Assembly: GCF_045920555.1 (NCBI RefSeq)
Contig: NZ_CP174509.1
Coordinates: 1,674,001-1,738,000 of the forward strand
Source of the DNA: Pseudalkalibacillus sp045920555
GTDB taxonomy: Bacteria; Bacillota; Bacilli; Bacillales; Fictibacillaceae
Length of the DNA: 64,000 bases
Direction: 5' to 3'
This document shows, one piece after another, positions 8,600 to 17,707 of this stretch. Both the position numbers and the translations under genes were made by a program. The notes beneath the pieces were generated by a model that saw only the letters and a list, made by a program, of their open reading frames with translations, was not told the origin of the DNA and searched no databases. The stretch's first letter is position 1. Each line of letters begins with the position of its first letter.

Positions 8600-9406
8600 A
8601 TGAACTATCTTGTCATTAAATGTGGCGGAAGTGTTTTGGAAGCGTTACCTGAATCGTTTTATGAAAATATTGTCCTAATGCAGAAAGAGCTAGGAGTGCA
8701 GCCGGTCATCGTCCATGGCGGAGGACCGCTCATTTCATCCCTTTTGAAAAAGATGGGCACGGAAACGACCTTTGTCAACGGACTACGTGTAACGACGGAT
8801 GAGGTGCTTGATGTCGTCGAAATGGTACTGAGTGGATCAGTCAATAAACAGATTGTCAGGCATCTGGTGGAAGCAGGCGGGAATGCATACGGTTTGAGCG
8901 GTGTCGACGGTGGGTTGTTAAAAGCGAGGAAGTTGAAGAGCCCTGTTGATCTCGGTTTTGTCGGAGAGATCTTCCATGTCGAGACGAAGCTGATTTCCCA
9001 GCTTGGAGATCATGGGTATATCCCGGTCATTTCACCGCTGGGAATCGATGAACGCGGTCAACGGTACAACATCAACGGGGATATCGCCGCTGCAGAAGTG
9101 GCGAAAGCGCTCGGTGCAAAGCTTTGTTTGATCAGTGATATTCCAGGGCTTTATGTAGAAGAAGGTGAAGAAAAGAAGGTATTCCATAAGGTGACGAAGG
9201 ATGCCATCTTAGAACTGATGGAGAACGATGTGATAACTGGAGGGATGATCCCGAAAGTGAAATCGGCGATCGATGCACTTGAGCATGGTGTTCCTGAAGT
9301 ATCGATCATCAACGGGATGACTGCTGATGCGTTGATCGATTTTTGTACAGGAAAAGAAATTGGAACTAAAATCATATTGGCTGAGGAGGTGGCAAATGTC
9401 CACTGA
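8600..9406 (+). CDS. argB: Acetylglutamate kinase
   Basis: Phosphorylates N-acetylglutamate, second step of arginine synthesis. 268 residues, close to the family norm. Signature stretches: N-terminal VIKCGGSVL (phosphate binding), VIVHGGGPLISSLLKKMG and the NINGDIAAAEVA region near residue 160. ATG 8600 has AAGGAGG at 8587-8593. It overlaps argD by 11 bases, which suggests translational coupling. Confidence 0.95.
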   Translation: MNYLVIKCGGSVLEALPESFYENIVLMQKELGVQPVIVHGGGPLISSLLKKMGTETTFVNGLRVTTDEVLDVVEMVLSGSVNKQIVRHLVEAGGNAYGLSGVDGGLLKARKLKSPVDLGFVGEIFHVETKLISQLGDHGYIPVISPLGIDERGQRYNINGDIAAAEVAKALGAKLCLISDIPGLYVEEGEEKKVFHKVTKDAILELMENDVITGGMIPKVKSAIDALEHGVPEVSIINGMTADALIDFCTGKEIGTKIILAEEVANVH

Positions 9407-10583
9407 ACTACTCACAGAACATTCTCCCCTAATGAAAACATACAACCGGTTTCCGATCACGCTTGAAAAAGGGAAAGGAAGCTATGTTTGGGATCAGGAA
9501 GGGAACAAGTATCTCGATTTCACATCGGGGATTGCGACGTGCAATTTAGGACACCTCCCGGATGTGGTGAAAAAACAGGTAGATGCCCAGTTGGAAAAGC
9601 TATGGCACTGCTCGAATCTTTATCACATCCCTGAGCAGGAGGCGTTGGCCGAGCTGTTGGTAAAGCATAGCTGCGGCGATCAGGTTTTCTTCTGTAATAG
9701 TGGTGCAGAGGCTAATGAGGCAGCGATCAAACTGGCAAGACGTTACGCGCGCGAAGTAAAGGGTAAAGAGGAAGCATTCGAAATCGTAACCTTCAATCAA
9801 TCATTCCATGGGCGTACGATGGCGACGTTGTCTGCGACAGGCCAGCCGAAGCTCCAAGACGGTTTTGCACCAATGCTTCAGGGGTTCCGCCATCTTCCTT
9901 TCAATGATGTCCAAGCGTTGAACCAGCTTCCTTCCGATAAAACGTGTGCTGTTTTAGTCGAACTCGTCCAAGGTGAAGGTGGAGTAAACCCGGCTGACGT
10001 GGAGTGGATGCAGCAGCTTGAGGATATATGCAATGCGAACGACATCCTGTTGATGGTTGATGAGATCCAGACGGGAATGGGCCGGACAGGAACGTTATTT
10101 GCCTATGAACAGTACGGAATCGATCCGGATGTGATTTCAGTTGCAAAAGGCCTCGGCTCCGGTTTTCCGATCGGTGCGATTATTTCAAAAGCAAAAGTAG
10201 CTGAAGCTTTCGGGCCAGGAACCCACGGCAGTACATTCGGCGGGAATCCGCTGGCGTCATCGGCCGGATTTGCGACAGTGAACCACCTTGTTTCAAGCGA
10301 TGTCATTAATGAAGCGTTCATTCTCGGACATTATCTTAAGGATCAATTAGAACAGCTGAAGGCAGAGTTTAATGAAGTAAAAGAAGTACGTGGAAAAGGG
10401 TTTCTTTTAGGAATGGAAATCAGTGGTCAGGCGATCTCGATTCTTGAAAAAGCGCGTGAGAAAAACGTACTGATATTAGTAGCGGGTCCGAATGTGGTTC
10501 GGATCCTTCCGCCATTAACGACTACAAAAGAAGAAATCGATTATTTTGTAGGTGTATTAAAGGAGATTTTTGAGGGAGCTTGA
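9396..10583 (+). CDS. argD: Acetylornithine aminotransferase
   Basis: PLP-dependent class III aminotransferase converting N-acetylglutamate semialdehyde to N-acetylornithine. Start taken as ATG 9396 (MSTELLTEHSPLMKTYNRF), with GAGGAGGTG just upstream inside argB; a longer in-frame start at 9360 would overlap argB by 47 bases and has no ribosome site. 395 residues. PLP features: FCNSGAEANEAAIKLAR, VDEIQTGMGRTG and the Schiff-base Lys in SVAKGLGSGFPIGA. Last gene of the block; the carAB genes found here in B. subtilis are absent and argF is 12 kb away. Confidence 0.95.
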   Translation: MSTELLTEHSPLMKTYNRFPITLEKGKGSYVWDQEGNKYLDFTSGIATCNLGHLPDVVKKQVDAQLEKLWHCSNLYHIPEQEALAELLVKHSCGDQVFFCNSGAEANEAAIKLARRYAREVKGKEEAFEIVTFNQSFHGRTMATLSATGQPKLQDGFAPMLQGFRHLPFNDVQALNQLPSDKTCAVLVELVQGEGGVNPADVEWMQQLEDICNANDILLMVDEIQTGMGRTGTLFAYEQYGIDPDVISVAKGLGSGFPIGAIISKAKVAEAFGPGTHGSTFGGNPLASSAGFATVNHLVSSDVINEAFILGHYLKDQLEQLKAEFNEVKEVRGKGFLLGMEISGQAISILEKAREKNVLILVAGPNVVRILPPLTTTKEEIDYFVGVLKEIFEGA

Positions 10584-10608
10584 TGTTCCTCAATTCGAAC
10601 ACATATGA

Positions 10609-10648
10609 AACGCGAGTGATTTTGCAAATAAATCACTTGCGTTTTTTA
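10609..10648 (+). terminator. Terminator of argCJBD
   Basis: AACGCGAGTGATTT pairs with AAATCACTTGCGTT (one G-T pair) around a six-base loop, followed by six T. Confidence 0.8.
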
Positions 10649-10845
10649 GTTGATGAGAAGTTTAATGGAATGGTCAATGGGAACCTAATTTTATAGCGTT
10701 ATAATAATTTCTCGATTAAGGAGAGAATAAAAAGAAAACGCGGGAGTAAAGAAAAGGGGAGGATTCATATTAATAAGAAATTGATTGAGTACAGGATATT
10801 CGTTCCCTCGATATTGATTATTATTGGAATCGGGGTACCCTTTAA

Positions 10846-11103
10846 TCCGAGGTTACAATAGAAGATCTGAATATTGTAAAAAAACATACGGGACTGGCGT
10901 ATCCTCTAATTGTCGACGGAAAAGTGCACAAGGATGTCCTTGCTGAATTGAACCTTACCGATGATTGGTTGAAGATGCAATTAAGGGGTTTAGGCGTGTT
11001 GAATTCTGATGAAGTTTTCTTTGCTTCAATCGATAGCAAAACAAACCTACATGTTTCTCTGAAAAAAGAAAATTCCGCAAGCCTCCCGCCGATCCATCAT
11101 TAG
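10846..11103 (+). pseudogene. Remnant of YetF/DUF421 membrane protein (C-terminal domain)
   Basis: The frame starting after the TAA at 10843 reads about 85 codons to TAG 11101-11103, including LAYPLIVDGKVHKDVLAELN and SDEVFFASIDSKTNLHVSLK. This matches the C-terminal cytoplasmic domain of YetF/DUF421 proteins; the intact relative at 27370-28038 has the equivalent EVFYASVNDKDYSLYIDKGK. There is no start codon or membrane part in frame. Just upstream, in another frame (about 10770-10853), AATAAGAAATTGATTGAG onward encodes a short hydrophobic stretch after GGGGAGG, possibly the start of an unrelated or rearranged gene. I infer a decayed, deleted gene. Confidence 0.65.
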
Positions 11104-11255
11104 AATGATCCAGGAAGTTAAGGTGTCCATTGATGAAAAGGAGAGGAAGTCTTTTTTCATTTGGTGGGGATTATTGGAACTTATTTTATCTATACATATA
11201 TTCTAAATTAAAACTTCACACTATAAGAGAAAAATACAATATGGTGGGGTATAGA

Positions 11256-11396
11256 ATGAAAATTGAAACGAAAATCTTTTCAATCATGGCCTTGGGTATA
11301 TCGCTGTTCACTTTCTATCGTTACAGAGATCGATTTACAATCGATGCAATGGTGAGAAGTTTTTCAATACCTATCCAAGATATTGAAAAGAAATAA
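11256..11396 (+). CDS. Small hydrophobic protein, possibly YrzQ/DUF3918-like
   Basis: 46-residue protein starting at ATG 11256 (MKIETKIFSIMALGISLFTF), with a single N-terminal hydrophobic helix followed by a basic stretch and a polar tail ending DIEKK. The layout resembles small DUF3918/YrzQ proteins of Bacillus, but this is a weak match from memory. The ribosome site is poor (GGTGGGGT, about nine bases upstream). A longer frame from 11130 exists but its first part does not look protein-like. Confidence 0.4.
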   Translation: MKIETKIFSIMALGISLFTFYRYRDRFTIDAMVRSFSIPIQDIEKK

Positions 11397-11429
11397 AAAA
11401 TTATGATTTTTATAAAGGGGGCGGTATGC

Positions 11430-11531
11430 TTGCAACTCTTTTTTGATGGCTTTATGGATAAACTGAAAAAAACTGTCATGGCCTTATATGAATTTGAGTA
11501 TGACGAGTTGTTTTTCAAACTCAAAAAGTAG
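11430..11531 (+). CDS. Possible 33-residue small protein
   Basis: Short frame from TTG 11430 to TAG 11529-11531 reading (M)QLFFDGFMDKLKKTV and ending ELFFKLKK. It has a purine-rich AAAGGGGGCGG eight bases upstream. The amphipathic, Lys/Phe-rich composition is protein-like, and its end overlaps convergently with the end of the lipid kinase gene at 11521. Family unknown; could be chance. Confidence 0.35.
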   Translation: MQLFFDGFMDKLKKTVMALYEFEYDELFFKLKK

Positions 11532-12438
11532 GTTTTCTAACAACATAGAGACAACTTTGTTTATTCCGGATGGTCAAAGGGGTTTGTCCCAGGATTTCAC
11601 CATCTGCATGTACGATATAAGGGACATCAGATTCGACTTGGATCTCTTTACACCGAAATGTATCGACACCATGGTGATCAATATGTTTTCCCTTATAAAC
11701 TTGTGGAAACAACTTGAGCAGTTCCCATCTCTTCAGATCAGAGACGATGCATACATCCAGCCATCCATCATCTGCTTTTGAGCAAGGCGATATTCTCATT
11801 CCCCCACCATAAAAGCTCGAATTTGCTACCGCCACAAGCCAAACATTCGAAAACATTCTACGCTGTCCATCCATCGATAATATTATGTTCGATGGCGTGT
11901 ACTCCCTTAATACATTCAATACACTTAATACATAACTGACTTTGCCCATCCGCAACATATTCATGATACCCTTATACTTCGACTCATTCGTTGCCAGGGC
12001 TACTTGGCCATCAAAACCGATCCCGGCTACTGTAGAATAATAACGGGGCTCACCATTGTGTTTCAGTACCTCTCCTACGTCAATTAATTTCGCCTTACCT
12101 TCCAACACATGTTTCAATGCCATTCTCCAATTCAACGGGATGTTCAGTTCCCTGCAAAGGTCATTTCCAGATCCCGTCGGCAAAACGCCCAAAGGGACAT
12201 CTGAACCTACCAATGCATTGAGCACTTCATTGACTGTACCGTCACCGCCTACTGCAACAATCACTTTCGGATCATTTTCTTTCATCAGGTCATATGCCAG
12301 TTGAGTGCCATGCCCTGTACGCCGAGTAATTCTACAAGTATAAGGGATATGTTGCTCTTTTAAAATCGACTCCACTTTCTCCCATATCTTTGCTCCTCTC
12401 CCATTTCCTGAATGCTTATTGACGATAAAACCGTACAT
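11521..12438 (-). CDS. Diacylglycerol kinase-family lipid kinase (YegS/BmrU type)
   Basis: 305-residue member of the DAGK catalytic family (YegS/BmrU/DgkB-like). The nucleotide-binding motif VAVGGDGTVNEVLNAL lies near residue 65, followed by VLPTGSGNDLCRELNIP. The C-terminal beta-rich half includes the SPCSKADDGWLDVC region and a terminal VESDVPYIVHADGE motif typical of the family. Predicted to phosphorylate a lipid such as diacylglycerol using ATP at the inner membrane face. It lies 29 bases after the gene at 12468-13364, so both are probably one transcript. Substrate is not determined. Confidence 0.85.
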   Translation of the reverse strand: MYGFIVNKHSGNGRGAKIWEKVESILKEQHIPYTCRITRRTGHGTQLAYDLMKENDPKVIVAVGGDGTVNEVLNALVGSDVPLGVLPTGSGNDLCRELNIPLNWRMALKHVLEGKAKLIDVGEVLKHNGEPRYYSTVAGIGFDGQVALATNESKYKGIMNMLRMGKVSYVLSVLNVLREYTPSNIILSMDGQRRMFSNVWLVAVANSSFYGGGMRISPCSKADDGWLDVCIVSDLKRWELLKLFPQVYKGKHIDHHGVDTFRCKEIQVESDVPYIVHADGEILGQTPLTIRNKQSCLYVVRKPTF

Positions 12439-12467
12439 ATGATCACCTGTCTTCCAAAATAACTTGG

Positions 12468-13364
12468 TTAATTTGAAGTATAGACATTTAGGTGCGATGG
12501 CAATACCTCAAAGCTGAAGTTGTCGAGGTATACTTGTTCACCATCCAGGTTGAAAGGCATTGTTTCCGAAAATGAGAATTCTACGGAACGCACGGATTGA
12601 TATTCAAAAGTCCTTGCCTTATGAGGTAAACGGGCCATTTTTAAAAACAAAGTAAAAAACAGTCTGATTTTATCCTCTTTCCGTAAGGCTACTAAATGGA
12701 AATGACCGTCTTCACGATTTGCAGGATCAATTAAACGTTCAAAAGGGCCTAACGCATTTCCGTTCATGATCAAAAAAAGTGAGAGATCCTGTAACATTTT
12801 ATTTTCAGAAAGAGTGATCGAAATTTGTGATGTTTGTTTTGTGAATAGGTAGCTTCTAAAAAAGGAAAGACAATAAGCCAATTCACCAAGCCAGGATTTG
12901 AGGGTCGGGGACGTATTATAGGTAATATCGGTTAACCAGCCGGCTGCAGCGATATTCCCAAAGTATCGGTTTCCGATTTTTCCGATATCGATTGGTTTTA
13001 TCGTTTGTCGGCCAATGAGAGGGATGATCTCTAGAAGTTGGTTGGGCATTCCTAAGTACTTCGCGAACTCATTGCTCGTACCAAGCGGGATGATGCCGAT
13101 ATTCGGTCTGTACCCCTCAGTGGAAATGGATTGGATACACCTGTTGACTGTTCCGTCGCCTCCCAAGATGAAGATGGAATGGACTTTTTGTCTACATGCA
13201 TCCGTAATGGGACCATCAACTTGATCAAAATCCTCAATTGTATGGGTATCCAGGTCAAATCCAAGAACGGAAAGATGGTGGATCAACTCGGGTACGTGTT
13301 TATGATTTTTTCTTTTTCCGCATTCAGGATTATAAATGACAATCGCTTTTTTAAATATTGACAT
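12468..13364 (-). CDS. Second diacylglycerol kinase-family lipid kinase
   Basis: 298 residues from ATG 13364 (MSIFKKAIVIYNPECGKRKN), preceded at seven bases by AGAGGT; an upstream in-frame ATG at 13391 adds nine residues without a better site. Motifs: IFILGGDGTVNRCIQSIS and IIPLGTSNEFAKYLGMP (T-S-N in place of the usual G-S-G-N-D, i.e. GTSNEFA, as in some YegS-type enzymes), and a C-terminal FNLDGEQVYLDNFSF. It is a divergent paralogue of the downstream gene. The pair suggests two different lipid substrates or a regulatory partner; this is inference. Confidence 0.82.
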   Translation of the reverse strand: MSIFKKAIVIYNPECGKRKNHKHVPELIHHLSVLGFDLDTHTIEDFDQVDGPITDACRQKVHSIFILGGDGTVNRCIQSISTEGYRPNIGIIPLGTSNEFAKYLGMPNQLLEIIPLIGRQTIKPIDIGKIGNRYFGNIAAAGWLTDITYNTSPTLKSWLGELAYCLSFFRSYLFTKQTSQISITLSENKMLQDLSLFLIMNGNALGPFERLIDPANREDGHFHLVALRKEDKIRLFFTLFLKMARLPHKARTFEYQSVRSVEFSFSETMPFNLDGEQVYLDNFSFEVLPSHLNVYTSN

Positions 13365-13433
13365 GGTACAGACCTCTTTTGAATTTATCAAATCAATATT
13401 AATTTCTCCAGATCCTGACAGATTAGTCCTCAG

Positions 13434-13479
13434 ATTGTTTAAATAAACAATTCATATGATGAATAACCATTCTTATAAT
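13434..13479 (+). promoter_or_regulatory. Possible promoter/operator before zinc alcohol dehydrogenase
   Basis: A palindrome ATTGTTT-AAAT-AAACAAT (13434-13451) is followed by a -10-like TATAAT at 13474-13479, 35 bases before the ATG at 13514. The -35 is weak (TTCATA 13451). The palindrome could be an operator; no regulator is adjacent. Confidence 0.35.
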
Positions 13480-13513
13480 GGATATATTATCCAAATAGAA
13501 GGGAGATTGAGGA

Positions 13514-14737
13514 ATGAAAGCCATTCAGTTTAATTTCAGTAAATCAAGATATATATTCTCAAAAGTTGCCGGTCGTATTACCACAAAAGCTTATTGGGAT
13601 CCGCGATTCTCATGCTTACAGTATACAGACCACCACCAGAAAAAGTTGCCGAATGAAGATTGGGTAAGAGTAAAAGTTAAATATAGTGGAATTTGTGGAA
13701 GCGACTTGAATCTGATTTTTCTCAAGGACAGTCCGGCAACATCTCCCTATGTTTCCTTTCCATTTACAATTGGCCATGAAATCGTCGGAACTGTTACTGA
13801 AATAGGCGGGAATGTAAAGGGGGTTCAAAAGGGACAAAGGGTGGCAGTGGATCCTATATTGTCTTGTGAAGTCAGAGGGATTGAGGAACCATGCAGACCT
13901 TGCCAGGAGCAGAATTACAGCTTATGTGAACGAAAGACCGAAGGCACAATATCCCCTGGATTATTAACTGGTGCCTGCCGCGATACAAGTGGAGGATGGA
14001 GCCCTTGTATCGTAGCGCATAAAAGCCAGATTTTCACCCTTCCCGACGAAGTCGATGATTTGAATGGCGTTTTGGTAGAACCTTTCAGTTGTGCAATCCA
14101 CAGTGTAATGAGGAGTCAACCGAAGAAAGGAGATACCGTTTTGGTGATCGGTGGAGGGGTTCTTGGATTATGTACAGTCGCTGCAATCCGTGCCCTGGAT
14201 CTTCCCTGTAAAATTGTCAGCATGGTCAAATATGGTTTCCAGGGTGAATTGGCCACCTATTACGGTGCTGATGAAGTTGTTTATCTTTCTGGCTCAGGCT
14301 ATGACAATGCCTTAGCACAGGTAATCGACGCTACGGTCTTATCTCCTTTATTTGGTCCAAACGTCATTGAGGGAGGTGCGGACATCGTATTTGAATGTGT
14401 CGGCAGGAAACAGAGCATCAATGATGCACTACGTTTTACCAGGAATGGCGGAAGAATCGTTCTGTTAGGATTGGCTGGCATCATGGATGGCATAGATTGG
14501 ACGACGGTCTGGTTGAACGAGTTGGAGATAAAAGGAACGTTCGCCTATAGCACCGAGGCATACCAAGGAAAACAGATCAGGACCTTCGCGTTAGCGATCC
14601 AGTTGATAAAAGAAGGCAAGGTTAACCTTTCACCGATGATCACGCACAGATTTCAGTTAGAAAAATATCAAGAAGCCTTAAAAGCCGTTGCAAGCAAAGG
14701 AAAGAAAGATGCAGTCAAAGTAGTTTTCGAACCATGA
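13514..14737 (+). CDS. Zinc-dependent medium-chain alcohol dehydrogenase
   Basis: 407-residue MDR-family enzyme. Catalytic-zinc ligands are visible in YSGICGSDLNL (Cys) and FTIGHEIVG (His-Glu). A structural-zinc cysteine cluster lies in EEPCRPCQEQNYSLCERK, and the NAD(P) site is VLVIGGGVLGLC. An extra N-terminal 40 residues and an insertion at PILSCEVRG make it longer than the usual 350 residues. ATG 13514 has AAGGGAG upstream. The next gene, a class II aldolase-like protein, starts 29 bases later, so a small two-gene operon acting on a hydroxylated or sugar-like compound is likely; substrate unknown. Confidence 0.85.
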   Translation: MKAIQFNFSKSRYIFSKVAGRITTKAYWDPRFSCLQYTDHHQKKLPNEDWVRVKVKYSGICGSDLNLIFLKDSPATSPYVSFPFTIGHEIVGTVTEIGGNVKGVQKGQRVAVDPILSCEVRGIEEPCRPCQEQNYSLCERKTEGTISPGLLTGACRDTSGGWSPCIVAHKSQIFTLPDEVDDLNGVLVEPFSCAIHSVMRSQPKKGDTVLVIGGGVLGLCTVAAIRALDLPCKIVSMVKYGFQGELATYYGADEVVYLSGSGYDNALAQVIDATVLSPLFGPNVIEGGADIVFECVGRKQSINDALRFTRNGGRIVLLGLAGIMDGIDWTTVWLNELEIKGTFAYSTEAYQGKQIRTFALAIQLIKEGKVNLSPMITHRFQLEKYQEALKAVASKGKKDAVKVVFEP

Positions 14738-14766
14738 TTTTGATCTACAAAAGGAGTTGACAGAAG

Positions 14767-15849
14767 ATGAAGAATTTTACAGTCACAGGAGTCAAGCCAA
14801 GCGCCTTTCTTGAGGAATTTGCTGATGGTTTGAAACAGACCTTTACTGAAAGGGGATATAATTTTGAAGAGAATACCGACAATGAAATTCGTGTGGTCTT
14901 CAATCTGATTGATCCTGAGAAACCGAGACCCTTTCGCAGGAAAGCGCAAGCTACCTTCGTCATATCGATTCTTGAAGTCGATTCGATAAACGACAATACA
15001 TTTGAAAAAGCCTATCCGTATTTGATAAGATCTCTTGCTAATCATCTAATCTATATCCTTCACAAAGGGGATACCACAGAACTGTATTTCATATCACCTG
15101 AACAGGGATTTTATAGAATGGAATACTCGAATGGGCAGGACTTTTACAACCACGTCTATAATCGGTTAGAGCCTATCGCGTCGGCACAATTGGTCATCGA
15201 CAATGATTTTATGGAAGATTTAGGTGACGCTTTATGGGAAGGTAATGAAATCACATACAAGTTACGTGATTCCGGAAAAAAACTTGATGAGATGGATTTG
15301 CTTCCAGCACCATTTCCGCTGGATAAGTATCTGTCTCAGAGAGATATGCGCCAACTGAAAAAGCTGTATGGGATTGGCGGCTTAAGTTATGGGAACCTCA
15401 GCAGCAGACATGATCACAAGGATTTTTGGATGAGTGCTAGCGGAATCGACAAGTCCAATATGCAAAAAATTGGACAAGATATCCTCTACATTAAAGGATA
15501 TAATCCAACTAAAAATACAATGGAAATCAGCATACCGCCTAAGGTTACACCGAAGAGAGCTTCAGTTGATGCAATCGAACATTGGATGATCTATAGGGAG
15601 CATCCAAATGTAGGTGCAATTGTCCATGTCCATGCATGGATGGAGGATATTGAGGCTACAGAAGTGAATTATCCGTGTGGTACTTTACAACTTGCCGAAG
15701 CTGTCGCGGATCTGGTCAAAAAGGCTCCTGATCCATCACGCGCTGTCATCGGGTTAAAAAATCATGGCCTGACGATAACTGGTCGCGATCTGGATGACAT
15801 CTTCGATCGGATAGACGGGAAGATTATCAGGCAAGTGCCAATGATTTGA
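14767..15849 (+). CDS. Class II aldolase/adducin-domain protein with extra N-terminal domain
   Basis: 360 residues. Residues from about 195 form a class II aldolase/adducin domain: GGLSYGNLSSRHDHKDFWMSA, IVHVHAWM (metal-binding His pair) and IGLKNHGLTITGRDLDD (third His). The N-terminal 190 residues form a separate domain I do not recognise. Start ATG 14767 has AAGGAGTTG upstream. Found behind the zinc alcohol dehydrogenase, a pairing seen in sugar or polyol breakdown. The catalytic acid of true aldolases is not certain, so dehydratase or other roles remain possible. Confidence 0.8.
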   Translation: MKNFTVTGVKPSAFLEEFADGLKQTFTERGYNFEENTDNEIRVVFNLIDPEKPRPFRRKAQATFVISILEVDSINDNTFEKAYPYLIRSLANHLIYILHKGDTTELYFISPEQGFYRMEYSNGQDFYNHVYNRLEPIASAQLVIDNDFMEDLGDALWEGNEITYKLRDSGKKLDEMDLLPAPFPLDKYLSQRDMRQLKKLYGIGGLSYGNLSSRHDHKDFWMSASGIDKSNMQKIGQDILYIKGYNPTKNTMEISIPPKVTPKRASVDAIEHWMIYREHPNVGAIVHVHAWMEDIEATEVNYPCGTLQLAEAVADLVKKAPDPSRAVIGLKNHGLTITGRDLDDIFDRIDGKIIRQVPMI

Positions 15850-15854
15850 TCTGA

Positions 15855-15890
15855 AAATTTGACCAGAGGGACCATCCTCCTGGTCAATTT
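15855..15890. terminator. Bidirectional terminator between aldolase and glycosyltransferase
   Basis: TTGACCAGAGG pairs with CCTCCTGGTCAA around a short loop, with A-run before and T-run after, serving the convergent genes ending at 15849 and 15891. Confidence 0.75.
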
Positions 15891-16982
15891 TTACAGCGTC
15901 TTTTGGATGAAATCGGTTAATACGGTTTCGATGTTTTCCTGATCTATTAAGTGATCTGAAAGACTCTTTTGGACCTTTTGTCTTTCCATACTATTTTCCA
16001 GGAAGTCGAGAAGGCTGTTTTCTAATTCATCAAGATCTATTTTTATGGCCAAGTTTTCTTCCATTAAAAATTGTTCATTTTGTTCTTCGGGACCTGGAAG
16101 GGTTTCAAGAAGACAGAGCGGAATTCCTTTACGGAGGCATTCGCTGATTGTTACACCCCCTGGTTTTGATAACATGATGTCCATCTGGTCATAAAGATTG
16201 TTCATTTCTTCTCTTGAAGATATGTAAGAAATGGGTTGGAGGAAAGGGAGATCCATTTGTTCAATACGTTTGTATAGCTGTTGATTTTTTCCGCATAATA
16301 CAAAGTATTTGATTTTTCCTGAAAATGATGTGAAGTTGATCTTTTCTATAGCTCCGACTCCTAAATTTCCGCCCGAAACCAATACATGATAAGGGGGGGA
16401 TTGTCGGGCATTTCCGCCTACCCTCGGGGTAATAAGTGGGTGAACGGGTATGCCTGTTACAGCAATATTTTCAGTAGAAATGCCTTGAAACTCTAGAAAT
16501 TGTTTCAGTGACCGGCTTGGCGCAAGATGCAAATCAATTTGGTCAAGGCCCCATATCGAATTGATAAAATAATCCGTATAAACATTGATCACAGGCACAG
16601 ACAATTGTTCTTCCTTTTTTAATAGGCTTACTAAAGAGGAAGGAAGGCAATGCGTGCAAATGATCATATCCGGATTCTCTTGTTTGATCAGTTTTTTGAT
16701 ACTTTTCAAAAACATGATTTCATAAAACGATAAACGTTGATCCTCTATATTACATGCATTATTCCGATAGATTCGACTGTATAAAGAGGGAGCTTTTTTG
16801 ATTGCTGTCAAATAGAAGAAAGAAGTCAGCTGTTCAGCCAACGGAGAAGTGTATGAAAAAATATCGACCTTTTTGATATTGACAGAAGGGTCGATCTCCC
16901 TAATATATGCGCTGATTGCATCCGCTGTCTGATGATGTCCCGAAGGAAATTGTAATAAAGGAAGCATAAGGATTTTCTTCAT
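15891..16982 (-). CDS. MGDG synthase/MurG-like glycosyltransferase (GT28 type)
   Basis: 363 residues. The N-terminal PLLQFPSGHHQTADAI segment matches the glycine/His-rich acceptor region of MGDG synthase and UgtP-type enzymes; the C-terminal half carries VLVSGGNLGVGAIEK and the donor-binding LSKPGGVTISECLRKGIP. Family members transfer hexose from UDP-sugar to diacylglycerol at the membrane. The sequence is far from canonical UgtP, so the acceptor is uncertain. Start ATG 16982; the upstream region (complement of 16983-17000) has AAAAAGG. The nearby lipid kinases also act on diacylglycerol-like lipids, a possible functional link. Confidence 0.8.
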   Translation of the reverse strand: MKKILMLPLLQFPSGHHQTADAISAYIREIDPSVNIKKVDIFSYTSPLAEQLTSFFYLTAIKKAPSLYSRIYRNNACNIEDQRLSFYEIMFLKSIKKLIKQENPDMIICTHCLPSSLVSLLKKEEQLSVPVINVYTDYFINSIWGLDQIDLHLAPSRSLKQFLEFQGISTENIAVTGIPVHPLITPRVGGNARQSPPYHVLVSGGNLGVGAIEKINFTSFSGKIKYFVLCGKNQQLYKRIEQMDLPFLQPISYISSREEMNNLYDQMDIMLSKPGGVTISECLRKGIPLCLLETLPGPEEQNEQFLMEENLAIKIDLDELENSLLDFLENSMERQKVQKSLSDHLIDQENIETVLTDFIQKTL

Positions 16983-17199
16983 ATGATCCAGACCTTTTTC
17001 CCTTACTATGTGTTCTTTTCCTTTTCGTTATTCTTAACGATTCATGAGGGGGTTGAAACCATATTTTGTTATGAAAGTGCAGGAGAGCTCATATCAATAT
17101 TGAATAGTTGAAATTTCATTTTTTCTATGCAAATTCTCTGCAAAAGGGTTGATTTAAGTGAACAAGGAGACACTAGCCAAGAGTGATTATGCAGGATAA

Positions 17200-17358
17200 A
17201 GTATCACTGGTGTAGCATGCATCAATTTACCTGTCAGCAATATTGAAGTTTCAAAGGACTGGTATGTCCATCATCTGGGATGTAAATTGGTTCGTGACAT
17301 AACATATGGAATAGGATATTCATTCCAACTTGTCTATGGTCAGACGCCGATTATGTAA
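17200..17358 (+). pseudogene. VOC/glyoxalase-superfamily gene remnant (N-terminal part)
   Basis: Reads ITGVACINLPVSNIEVSKDW then YVHHLGCKLVRD, the typical first beta-alpha-beta module of a vicinal-oxygen-chelate protein, ending TAA 17356-17358 after about 52 codons. There is no start codon in frame and the rest of the domain is missing. An intact VOC protein lies at 18990-19394. Confidence 0.6.
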
Positions 17359-17391
17359 AAAGGTTAATGCGGGGCGGACGCATTAACCTTT
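17359..17391. terminator. Perfect hairpin after VOC remnant
   Basis: AAAGGTTAATGCG and its exact complement CGCATTAACCTTT flank a seven-base loop (17372-17378). Probably the original terminator of the decayed gene. Confidence 0.6.
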
Positions 17392-17410
17392 GGTAAAGGA
17401 TAGGAGGCTG

Positions 17411-17460
17411 TGCTTTGATAGAAAAGGGGTAGGGCGTCCCCTTTTCATATTCTATCATAT
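17411..17460. repeat. Inverted repeat, AAAAGGGG/CCCCTTTT
   Basis: GATAGAAAAGGGG and CCCCTTTT..TTCTATC face each other around an eight-base loop. A second hairpin in the non-coding interval 17392-17564; no gene is seen here. Confidence 0.45.
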
Positions 17461-17707
17461 GCAGATTGATAGAAGGTGCCTGTGCGTTTGCTAGATTTAT
17501 AGAAAAATTACTAGATTTAATAGTCTTCCTTTTGTTGTTATCTGTTTCAAAATTTATCGTTTACCGACAGAAGACTCCCACCTCAAGGAATGTGAAGGGC
17601 GTATCCCAATGAGTAGGTGGGAGATGAATGTCGGTTGGCGTTAGCCAAAGTGGACCTCGTTGTGTTAGAATAAGAACATACATTCCCTTTAAACGAGATG
17701 ATCAGCC

